A stretch of 5,109 nucleotides of DNA, taken from NCBI GenBank assembly GCA_964540605.1, contig CAZINM010000057.1, forward strand, positions 1 to 5,109. Direction: 5' to 3'. A model generated the notes under the pieces. It saw only the letters and a program-made list of their open reading frames with translations. It did not search any database and was not told the origin of the DNA. Below are positions 1 through 5,109 of the stretch, piece after piece. Source of the DNA: CAZINM01 sp964540605 (GTDB lineage: Bacteria; Patescibacteriota; Dojkabacteria; SC72; JAHDCA01). A program made the position numbers and the translations under genes. The number at the start of each line of letters is the position of its first letter. Position 1 is the first letter of the stretch.

Positions 1-300
1 AGATCATTAACACGAAAAGATGCTTATGAAATAGTAGAGCTTCTAGTTTCAGAACTGAATCAAAGGTTAACAGATATGCAATTTACGATCTCACTAACAA
101 AAGTTGCTAAAGAATATATTGTAAAAGAGGGCTTTAGTGAAGAGTATGGAGCAAGGAACTTAAGAAGAGTGTTGCAGGATAAAGTTGAAAGTTTACTTGC
201 AGATTACATGCTCGAGCATCCGAGAGAATATAAGAAGCTTTCATCGATCAAAAAAGTCAGTTTTGACGCTGACGATAAAGGTATAAAAATTGTATCTTAA
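1..300 (+). CDS. clpC: ClpC/ClpB-family AAA+ ATPase, C-terminal fragment (5' end outside window)
   Basis: Reading frame 1 is open from the first base to TAA at 298-300, giving the last 99 residues. They match the small C-terminal subdomain of the second AAA+ module of Hsp100 unfoldases: a helical stretch, then GFSEEYGARNLRRVLQDKVE at about residues 44-63, which holds the sensor-2 GAR motif (R52), and a final beta-rich tail. Hsp100 proteins form hexamers that unfold substrates, either for ClpP (ClpC) or for disaggregation (ClpB). The fragment alone does not separate ClpC from ClpB. The ClpC call leans on the neighbour: clpC followed by radA is a recognised gene pair in Firmicutes and elsewhere. 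The internal ATG at 76 is not a plausible start, because conserved family sequence continues upstream of it. radA begins 12 bases after the stop, so the two genes are probably one transcript. Family membership is firm and the paralogue assignment is moderate. Confidence 0.85.
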   Translation, partial: RSLTRKDAYEIVELLVSELNQRLTDMQFTISLTKVAKEYIVKEGFSEEYGARNLRRVLQDKVESLLADYMLEHPREYKKLSSIKKVSFDADDKGIKIVS

Positions 301-312
301 ACGAAACTAAAA

Positions 313-1668
313 ATGCATTATGTATGTACAAATTGCGGGAACACTTCTCTTAGATGGGAGGGAAAATGTTCTGTATGTGGTGAATGGAATACTTATGAAG
401 AAGTTGCTGAAACTGCAAGAAAAGGTAAAAAAGGCATAAATAGTAGGTCAGTTGGAGATTATTCTGCAGCTGAAACTGTTAAGATCAAAAGTGCAAAAGT
501 TGAAAGCAATGTATTCAGAACTCCTACAGGAATTAGTGAGCTAGATAGGGTACTTGGAGGCGGGTTTGTAAAAGGTGAGGTGGTTTTGCTTTCTGGCGAG
601 CCAGGAGTTGGTAAATCAACACTTTTGTTGCAGGTCTCAGATGTAATGGCTGAGAAGTTTAAAGTTCTATATGTCTCTGGAGAAGAATCAATATCTCAGC
701 TATGGGGTAGATATGATAGATTAGGCGTAAAGCAGGATTTCGATGTTACATCCGAGACTGATGCGGATTCAATTATTGCTTCTATATCAACAAATAATTA
801 CGATTTTGTTGTTGTTGATTCTATACAATCACTAGTTTCAAGCGAATCTTCTGGATTTCCTGGCAGTATATCCCAGGTCAGATTGTGTGGATCAAAAATT
901 GTCGAAGTCGCCAAAAGATTAGGTGTAACGATAGTAATTGTCGGGCAGATAACGAAAACTGGCTCTGTGGCAGGTCCGAAAATATTAGAACATATGGTTG
1001 ATTGTGTACTTCATATGGAGGGTGATAGTGACGGTATTTACAAACTACTTCGAGCTGGTAAGAACCGCTTCGGATCGATAAAAGAGATTGGAGTTTTTAA
1101 TATGATAGGTTCTGGCTTGGAGGAGATCAAAGATCCTTCCGAGATATTTACAACTGGCATATCTGATGAACCTGGAACCTGTATCGGTGCAGTTGTTGAA
1201 GGCTCAAGAGTAATTATGCTTGAAGTTCAAGCTTTAGTCGTTGATAGAGGTGATGTAGAAGTCCCACGAAAACGGATATCAACAGGTTTAAGTCGTCAAA
1301 GACTTGAGATGTTATGTGCCGTATTATCGCAAAAAGGTGCGGTATTTCTAGGTGATAAAGATGTTTATGTAAATATATCTGGTGCAGGTAATATATATGG
1401 AAATTCTCTTGATCTAGCCGTTTGTGTAGCGATTAGATCTGCAGTACAAAACAAGAAAGTAATGGATGGTAGCTTATATGTAGGTGAAATTAGCTTAACA
1501 GGTGGGGTGAAGCCTTTTTTTGGTCTTGAACAAGTATTTGAGACAGCTGGAAGAGTAGGGTATAAAACGGTTATAAGTCCAGTTTTTGGGGGCAATTTCA
1601 AGCAAAAGGTTGCTTCAACAGACAAAGGGATCATCTTAAAAGAGATAGAAAAGGTATCACAGTTGTAA
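313..1668 (+). CDS. radA: DNA repair protein RadA (Sms), branch-migration ATPase
   Basis: The 451-residue protein has the full RadA architecture and family length. It begins with a C4 zinc finger (C5, C8, C19, C22, CxxC-x10-CxxC). A RecA-like ATPase core follows, with Walker A GEPGVGKST at 95-103 and Walker B FVVVDS at 165-170. The RadA-specific KNRFG motif is at 250-254. The last ~165 residues form the Lon-like domain, including GEISLTGGVKP at 391-401; in this family that domain is structural, not proteolytic. RadA is a cytosolic DnaB-like hexameric motor that extends D-loops and drives branch migration in recombination and repair. The start at 313 is fixed because the first zinc cysteine is residue 5, leaving no room for a shorter form. 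Only A-rich sequence, not a Shine-Dalgarno motif, precedes it, so translation may depend on coupling to clpC 12 bases upstream. All key motifs are intact. Confidence 0.97.
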   Translation: MHYVCTNCGNTSLRWEGKCSVCGEWNTYEEVAETARKGKKGINSRSVGDYSAAETVKIKSAKVESNVFRTPTGISELDRVLGGGFVKGEVVLLSGEPGVGKSTLLLQVSDVMAEKFKVLYVSGEESISQLWGRYDRLGVKQDFDVTSETDADSIIASISTNNYDFVVVDSIQSLVSSESSGFPGSISQVRLCGSKIVEVAKRLGVTIVIVGQITKTGSVAGPKILEHMVDCVLHMEGDSDGIYKLLRAGKNRFGSIKEIGVFNMIGSGLEEIKDPSEIFTTGISDEPGTCIGAVVEGSRVIMLEVQALVVDRGDVEVPRKRISTGLSRQRLEMLCAVLSQKGAVFLGDKDVYVNISGAGNIYGNSLDLAVCVAIRSAVQNKKVMDGSLYVGEISLTGGVKPFFGLEQVFETAGRVGYKTVISPVFGGNFKQKVASTDKGIILKEIEKVSQL

Positions 1669-1701
1669 AATATTCCAGTAAACTAGTTATTTAAAGCAAA
1701 G

Positions 1702-1723
1702 AGACCTTGTTTTAGGTTTATTT
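1702..1723 (+). terminator. weak candidate terminator after clpC-radA
   Basis: A 6-bp stem (1702-1707 with 1714-1719, one G-T pair, core ACCT/AGGT) closes a 6-base loop and runs into TTTATTTG. It lies 34 bases past the radA stop, where an end of the clpC-radA transcript would be expected. The stem is short and AT-rich and the T-run is interrupted, so it could be chance or only partly effective. Confidence 0.25.
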
Positions 1724-1783
1724 GTATCCAGTACAGAAGAAAAGTAAGATCTATGATATTTTGTGGCATATTTACACTCACTG

Positions 1784-1792
1784 TTATCCACA
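1784..1792 (+). other. perfect DnaA-box 9-mer, isolated
   Basis: TTATCCACA matches the high-affinity DnaA-box consensus exactly. It lies in non-coding sequence between radA and rho. I see only degenerate neighbours (for example GTATCCAGT at 1724-1732), no cluster of good boxes and no dnaA or dnaN gene here. The match is real, but its function is unproven: a single 9-mer in AT-rich DNA can arise by chance. Confidence 0.35.
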
Positions 1793-1796
1793 TATT

Positions 1797-1856
1797 GCAT
1801 AACATTCAGTTTCATGTTTTAATATGCGTAACATGATCGGTGTCGGTACATAACAA
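1797..1856 (+). repeat. three imperfect TAACA-containing 9-mers
   Basis: GCATAACAT (1797-1805), GCGTAACAT (1826-1834) and ACATAACAA (1848-1856) are near-identical 9-mers in direct orientation, 29 and 22 bases apart. The octamer AATATGCG also occurs twice (1821-1828 and 1877-1884). They fall between the DnaA-box match and the small-RNA promoter, so they could be protein-binding sites, but in AT-rich spacer DNA such similarity may be accidental. The rest of 1669-1912 shows no gene or clear RNA structure. Confidence 0.25.
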
Positions 1857-1912
1857 TGGTTGTTGCGGTGCTGTAAATATGCGAATGTGTATATGTACTT
1901 GACTCTTATGGG

Positions 1913-1942
1913 TTGACATGATATGTATGTATAGGGTATAAT
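1913..1942 (+). promoter_or_regulatory. near-consensus sigma-70-type promoter for the small RNA
   Basis: TTGACA (1913-1918) and TATAAT (1937-1942) are both perfect consensus hexamers, separated by 18 bp. The start of transcription is expected near G1949. A second, weaker overlapping pair, TTGACT (1899-1904) and TATGTA (1922-1927) with a 17-bp spacer, lies just upstream. Two perfect hexamers suggest strong, housekeeping-type expression. The next start codon with a real gene is 300 bases away, beyond a terminator, which points to a non-coding product. Confidence 0.85.
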
Positions 1943-1948
1943 TATTTA

Positions 1949-2124
1949 GGGTATAGAAATTCTCTTATCCCAGGGTTTGGTTGAAGAGTCCCTTCGTACT
2001 GAGCCCTAGGATAAGAGAGTTAAGGGGAGATATGATTTATCATATCCTTCGATTATTATGTACAACAATACTCTTGTACGCTTTAATCGGGGTCGGTCGG
2101 GGCAGTACCGATCCCTTTTTCTTT
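1949..2124 (+). ncRNA. structured small RNA of about 170 nt, family not recognised
   Basis: The segment sits between a perfect promoter and a strong intrinsic terminator and folds, by eye, into successive hairpins. H1 has a 13-bp outer stem (1958-1970 with 2009-2021, one G-U), then after a C/A mismatch a 4-bp stem (1972-1975 with 2004-2007), capped by a 28-base loop that contains a small GAAG/CTTC helix. H2 is a 7-bp stem (2029-2035 with 2040-2046) with a UUUA loop. H3 has two 6-bp stems (2050-2055/2084-2089 and 2060-2065/2074-2079) around a symmetric 4x4 internal loop, with an 8-base apical loop. The terminator hairpin follows. I looked for signatures of 6S, SRP, RNase P and tmRNA and found none. 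It could be an independent regulatory RNA or, with read-through, a leader controlling rho. Evidence for a transcription unit is good, but its function is unknown. Confidence 0.75.
2089..2124 (+). terminator. strong intrinsic terminator of the small RNA
   Basis: GGGGTCGGT (2089-2097) pairs with ACCGATCCC (2107-2115) over 9 bp with one G-U, closing a 9-base loop. TTTTTCTTT (2116-2124) follows directly. This is the most GC-rich helix in the window and has the classic hairpin plus U-tract form. Its base G2089 is shared with the H3 stem, and CCTTC upstream (2046-2050) could extend H3 into the terminator Gs, so an alternative antiterminated fold is possible. Confidence 0.85.
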
Positions 2125-2125
2125 A

Positions 2126-2155
2126 TTGACACTTTGTATGTTTTATATCTATACT
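2126..2155 (+). promoter_or_regulatory. promoter for rho
   Basis: TTGACA (2126-2131, perfect) and TATACT (2150-2155, 5 of 6) are 18 bp apart, the same spacing as the upstream promoter. Transcription should start near 2162, about 90 bases before the rho start codon. The -35 element begins one base after the T-tract of the preceding terminator, so the small RNA and rho appear to be separate, directly abutting transcription units. Confidence 0.75.
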
Positions 2156-2161
2156 GCATTA

Positions 2162-2251
2162 GTAGAGGTTTTTAAATCTTCCTTGCAGTTTAGAAAGTTA
2201 ATTATGTTTCTTTGTTTCTTTTTGTAATTAAAATTTCCATTTATTTTTTCA
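2162..2251 (+). promoter_or_regulatory. U-rich, SD-less leader of rho
   Basis: The predicted 5' untranslated region of rho is rich in T and poor in G, with runs such as TTTCTTTGTTTCTTTTTG at 2207-2224 and TTATTTTTTCA directly before the ATG. No Shine-Dalgarno motif is present. In E. coli, rho limits its own expression by Rho-dependent termination in its leader. An unstructured pyrimidine-rich stretch would suit a similar loading site here, but this is inference. Confidence 0.4.
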
Positions 2252-3511
2252 ATGGCAATCGATATCAAATCTTTAGATTCTCAGACTCTTGCTGAGTTAC
2301 GCTCCTTGGCTAAAAAATTAGGTATGGGGGATTATATGGAGCTAAAAAAGAGGGATCTCATATTAGAGATCTTAAAAGCTTCTTCGCAAAAAGAGGGATA
2401 TATCTTTGTAGAGGGTTTACTTGAGGTAATGAAAGATGGCACTCACGGAGTACTTCGAACTGATGGTGTTCTTCCAAGTGAAAATGATGTTTATATCTCA
2501 GGTTCACAAATCAAGAAATTCAATTTAAAAATTGGAGATATCGTAGCTGGTCCTGCAAGATTACCAAAAGAGAAGGAGAAATATCTCAGTCTTTTAAGAG
2601 TTGATACTGTTTATCAGAAGAGTGCAACTGAGGCTACAAAAAGGCGGAATTTTCATAAAATGACCCCAATATTCCCAGAACGACAGATCATGCTTGAAAC
2701 TACTAACGATATACTTTCTACAAGGATCATTGATCTACTTTGCCCAATCGGTTTCGGTCAGAGAGCAATGGTAGTTGCTCCACCTAAAGCTGGTAAGACA
2801 ACTCTTCTAAAAGAGATCGCTAATGGTGTTGCAACAAATCATCCAGAAGCTAAATTAATGGTAGTCCTTGTTGGTGAAAGACCTGAAGAGGTTACAGATA
2901 TGCAAAGAAGTGTAAAAGGTGAGGTGTTTGCATCAAACTTTGATGAAATGCCAGAACATAACTGTAAAGTAGCTGAAATGGCATTGGAAAAAGCAAAGAG
3001 ATTAGTAGAGTGGGGTGAGGATGTTGTTATTTTAATGGATAGCATAACTCGTTTAGCAAGAGCGTATAACATCACGATGCCAACATCTGGTCGTACACTT
3101 TCAGGAGGTTTTGATCCCGTTGCATTATATCCTCCAAAAAGATTCTTTGGTGCTGCCAGGAAGTTTGAGGAAGGTGGAAGTTTAACAATAGTCGCTACGG
3201 CACTTGTTGATACAGGAAGCCGGATGGATGATCTGGTTTACGAAGAATTCAAAGGTACAGGTAACATGGAACTTCATCTTGATAGAAAACTTCAACAGAG
3301 AAGGATCTTCCCTGCAATTGATGTCACTAAATCAAGTACGAGAAATGAAGAAAGATTGTTGGATAAAGATATATTGAATCAATCATGGAGAATAAGAAGA
3401 ATGTTGGAAGTCTTAAGTGGTGATGAAGATCCAACAGAAGTATTAATTGATAGAATGAGAAAAACCAAAAACAACAAAGAATTCTTAGCTTCTCTTTATG
3501 ATGCATCATAA
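2252..3511 (+). CDS. rho: transcription termination factor Rho
   Basis: The 419-residue product has the typical length of Rho, a cytosolic ring-shaped RNA helicase that loads on nascent RNA and dissociates RNA polymerase. The N-terminal helical domain (about 1-47) precedes the cold-shock-like RNA-binding domain (about 48-125) and the RecA-type motor. Visible motifs are Walker A APPKAGKTT (176-184), catalytic-Glu region GERPEEV (208-214, E209), Walker B and LARAYN (257-273), Q-loop MPTSGRTLSGGFDP (276-289), PKRFFGAAR (295-303), EEFKGTGNMELHL (331-343) and a candidate arginine finger, R364. Two places differ from the usual form: RNP1 reads DGTHGVLR (62-69) where E. coli has DGFGFLR, and the residue before the catalytic Glu is Gly where Asp is usual. 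Y81, matching RNA-contacting Y80 of E. coli, is kept. The ATG at 2252 gives the canonical N-terminus and has its own promoter and leader but no SD. No clear terminator follows the gene. Confidence 0.98.
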   Translation: MAIDIKSLDSQTLAELRSLAKKLGMGDYMELKKRDLILEILKASSQKEGYIFVEGLLEVMKDGTHGVLRTDGVLPSENDVYISGSQIKKFNLKIGDIVAGPARLPKEKEKYLSLLRVDTVYQKSATEATKRRNFHKMTPIFPERQIMLETTNDILSTRIIDLLCPIGFGQRAMVVAPPKAGKTTLLKEIANGVATNHPEAKLMVVLVGERPEEVTDMQRSVKGEVFASNFDEMPEHNCKVAEMALEKAKRLVEWGEDVVILMDSITRLARAYNITMPTSGRTLSGGFDPVALYPPKRFFGAARKFEEGGSLTIVATALVDTGSRMDDLVYEEFKGTGNMELHLDRKLQQRRIFPAIDVTKSSTRNEERLLDKDILNQSWRIRRMLEVLSGDEDPTEVLIDRMRKTKNNKEFLASLYDAS

Positions 3512-3606
3512 TTTTCGATCTTAAGAAGATAGATAACCTTACTTAAATGATGTTAAAGAAGCAATGCTTTGCGATAATTCATCTTGGTGCTTTAAAATAT
3601 CTCCAT

Positions 3607-3635
3607 CTGAAATCATTTCAATAAATTGATATAAT
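3607..3635 (+). promoter_or_regulatory. candidate promoter upstream of the M23 peptidase gene
   Basis: A perfect TATAAT (3630-3635) lies 17 bp downstream of CTGAAA (3607-3612, 4 of 6 matches to TTGACA). A transcript would start near 3642 and carry a leader of about 54 bases. The -10 is excellent and the -35 mediocre. It competes with the leaderless candidate closer to the gene. The rest of the 184-base rho-peptidase spacer holds only weak short inverted repeats without T-runs. Confidence 0.5.
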
Positions 3636-3659
3636 ACTACCCGTCATCTATAAGATCTT

Positions 3660-3689
3660 TTGGTTAAATGATTTTAGTAGTGCTAGTAT
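3660..3689 (+). promoter_or_regulatory. possible leaderless promoter of the M23 peptidase gene
   Basis: TTGGTT (3660-3665), an 18-bp spacer and TAGTAT (3684-3689), with an extended -10 TG two bases up (3681-3682), would put the transcription start seven bases on, at A3696, the first base of the ATG. That would give a leaderless mRNA, consistent with the lack of any SD at this gene. The -35 match is weak (3 of 6), so this is a suggestion only. Confidence 0.3.
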
Positions 3690-3695
3690 AAATAC

Positions 3696-5084
3696 ATGAC
3701 AGAAGAAGATAATAAGCATTTTAAAATGGGTTTGAATTTCAGAAAGATCATTGATCAAAGTTCTGGGATCGAAAATCCAAACAATATCATTTTTTCAAAT
3801 GGTTACATTGGTAGTGAAGGCCAGGAAGTTGGTTTTAGAAAGTATTTTGTAAGGATTGGTTTGTTTTTTCACAGGATTTTGAGTTTTTTACGCAAATTCT
3901 TCATTTTGGATTTTATTTTTGATCTTACTCAATATCTATATGAAAGATTAAGAGTGATCGTAGTTTTGGCCTCTGTCGCAGCAGAATTGTTTGGAATTCA
4001 ATTAGAATTCATAAAAAGGTTGATCATAAAAAGGATGTTTTGGGGTAGAAGTAGCCTATTTAATGTTTCTCTCCAATTCCTTGTAATATTTGTCGTATTA
4101 TTAGTGTTTATATCTAACACCTATAGAAAAACAGTGATAGCTGATGATCTACATATAGAAGCTGAAACTGCATCTGGGGTTAGTGAAGTTTATAAGAGTG
4201 ATGTTTTTGTTCAGAATTCCTCAACTAAAACGCAGATAAATAAAGATGCAGGTAGGATCGATCCGACAGTTTACATTGTCAAAGGTGGAGATACATTAAG
4301 TACAATAGCTGAAGAGTATGGATTAAGAGCCCAAACTCTTATGTGGGCAAATGACCTTAATGAAGGTGATTTTATTCGACCAGGAATGGAATTGTTAATT
4401 CCCCAGGGTGACGGCGTGATAATAACTGTTAAAGAGGGTGATACTGTAGAGAGTTTAGCCGAGAAATACGATACTCTTGGTCAGTTAATAGTCGATATAA
4501 ATGCTTTAGAACCGCCTTACACATTGAGTGTCGGTGCTGAGATATTTTTACCAGAAGGTGTTATGCCTGAACCTCCAAAACCTGTTTATCAAGCACCAAT
4601 ATATTCCGGAATAATATCTGCTCCAAGCACCGGAGTTGCTACAACTCCTGCAACTGGTGGAACAAGATGGTTGAGGTGGCCTGTAGCAAGTGGTGGCATG
4701 TTAACCCAATGTTATTCTGGGTGGCATAATGGTATTGATATCGCAGATAAATCTTATCCTTCAGTTGTTGCTGCTGCACCTGGAACAGTTACATTCTCAG
4801 GCTGTCAATCCGGCAGTTGTCCTGCTTTAGGATACACGGGAGGATACGGTTTGGCTTGGACAATTGTAGTAGATCATGGTAATGGATACTCAACAGTTTA
4901 TGGGCATTTGAATAATCTTTATGTATCTTCTGGACAAAGTGTATCTGCAGGTCAAGCAATTGGGCAGATGGGACAGAGTGGTACAGCATATGGAATACAT
5001 GTTCATTTTATGGTTGTTTACAGTGGTACTTGGACAGCTGTAAATCCAGCACAATTCATGTCAACACATGTGTGTGGGTATTAA
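3696..5084 (+). CDS. membrane-anchored LysM-LysM-M23 peptidase (cell-wall endopeptidase)
   Basis: The 462-residue protein has a basic, aromatic-rich N-terminal part (1-120), one clear transmembrane helix (about 121-139), two LysM domains (about 193-236, YIVKGGDTLSTIAEEYGL..., and 243-288), a Pro/Ala/Thr linker (about 290-325) and a C-terminal M23 (lysostaphin/LytM-like) metallopeptidase domain (about 326-457). Zinc and catalytic residues are all present: HNGID (H344, D348), GH (H404) and HVH (H435, H437), so it should be active. LysM binds glycan and M23 cuts peptidoglycan stem or bridge peptides. By topology the LysM and M23 parts face the outside, tethered by the helix, with about 120 residues in the cytoplasm. 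Four cysteines (339, 370, 375, 460) lie only in the M23 domain and could form disulfides. No signal peptidase site is evident. The start at 3696 has no SD; M11 is a possible alternative. The family is sure; the exact substrate is unknown. Confidence 0.93.
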   Translation: MTEEDNKHFKMGLNFRKIIDQSSGIENPNNIIFSNGYIGSEGQEVGFRKYFVRIGLFFHRILSFLRKFFILDFIFDLTQYLYERLRVIVVLASVAAELFGIQLEFIKRLIIKRMFWGRSSLFNVSLQFLVIFVVLLVFISNTYRKTVIADDLHIEAETASGVSEVYKSDVFVQNSSTKTQINKDAGRIDPTVYIVKGGDTLSTIAEEYGLRAQTLMWANDLNEGDFIRPGMELLIPQGDGVIITVKEGDTVESLAEKYDTLGQLIVDINALEPPYTLSVGAEIFLPEGVMPEPPKPVYQAPIYSGIISAPSTGVATTPATGGTRWLRWPVASGGMLTQCYSGWHNGIDIADKSYPSVVAAAPGTVTFSGCQSGSCPALGYTGGYGLAWTIVVDHGNGYSTVYGHLNNLYVSSGQSVSAGQAIGQMGQSGTAYGIHVHFMVVYSGTWTAVNPAQFMSTHVCGY

Positions 5085-5109
5085 AACTATCAGCATGTAG
5101 ATAAGATCT

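Noticed and set aside
1365..1634. Open reading frames on the minus strand inside radA, rho (2839-3075, 3327-3509) and the M23 gene (4789-4989).
   Set aside because: They lie wholly inside strongly supported conserved genes on the + strand, resemble no protein I recognise and have no promoter or RBS evidence.
1949..2124. Identity as 6S, SRP, RNase P or tmRNA.
   Set aside because: There is no long closing helix between the ends with a central bubble (6S), no SRP apical GGAAGCAGC-like motif, no RNase P core sequences such as GAGGAAAGTCC, and no tRNA-like ends or tag frame (tmRNA).
2032..2175. A 47-residue hydrophobic reading frame starting at ATG 2032, preceded by AAGGGGAG, with a longer TTG-start version from 1981.
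   Set aside because: It runs through the H2 and H3 hairpins, the intrinsic terminator and the rho promoter, so a full-length message is unlikely. The GGAG-type motif is too close to the ATG for good use and is also part of the RNA fold. The sequence looks like a by-product of the structured RNA.
3518..3530. ATCTT/AAGAT hairpin after rho as a terminator.
   Set aside because: It has only 5 AT-rich base pairs, a 3-base loop and no following T-run, so it is too weak to call.
3687..3692. TATAAA as the -10 element of the M23 gene.
   Set aside because: It would start transcription just inside the coding sequence, after the ATG. The overlapping TAGTAT (3684-3689) or the upstream TATAAT (3630-3635) fit better.
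313..5084. Possible UGA-to-glycine recoding, as in Absconditabacteria and Gracilibacteria.
   Set aside because: The genes read full length under the standard code without any in-frame TGA, and conserved glycines are encoded by GGN, so there is no sign of recoding.

Overview
The window is an AT-rich piece of a bacterial chromosome. It carries four protein genes, all on the + strand: the 3' end of a ClpC-type AAA+ chaperone/unfoldase (1-300), a complete radA (313-1668), a complete rho (2252-3511) and a complete membrane-anchored LysM/M23 peptidase (3696-5084). All four genes end in TAA, and no in-frame TGA interrupts them, so TGA is not being read as a sense codon here. None of the three visible start codons has a convincing Shine-Dalgarno sequence. 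AT richness, absence of SD motifs, the clpC-radA pair without disA, and a tail-domain LysM/M23 protein would suit a Candidate Phyla Radiation (Patescibacteria) lineage with the standard stop code. The sequence alone does not prove this, and a low-GC Firmicutes-like relative cannot be excluded.

Layout. clpC and radA lie 12 bases apart and look co-transcribed, an arrangement also known from Firmicutes. A 583-base gap follows radA. Its first part (1669-1912) holds a weak terminator candidate, one perfect DnaA-box 9-mer and a few imperfect short repeats, but no gene I can support. Its second part (1913-2124) looks like a free-standing small RNA gene: a near-consensus promoter (TTGACA, 18 bp, TATAAT), about 170 nt with several strong hairpins, and a strong intrinsic terminator. 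I cannot assign this RNA to a known family, and it is the most interesting item in the window. Directly after its T-tract a second good promoter (TTGACA, 18 bp, TATACT) begins and should drive rho through a roughly 90-nt pyrimidine-rich leader without an SD. A 184-base gap after rho contains two promoter candidates for the peptidase gene, one of which would give a leaderless mRNA.

Functionally the protein genes are housekeeping: protein quality control (ClpC), branch migration in recombination and repair (RadA), transcription termination (Rho) and cell-wall remodelling (LysM/M23). The Rho protein has the usual length and ATPase motifs, but the aromatic residues of its primary RNA-binding RNP1 motif are replaced. 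That is worth considering alongside the structured RNA and the U-rich leader immediately upstream of its gene.
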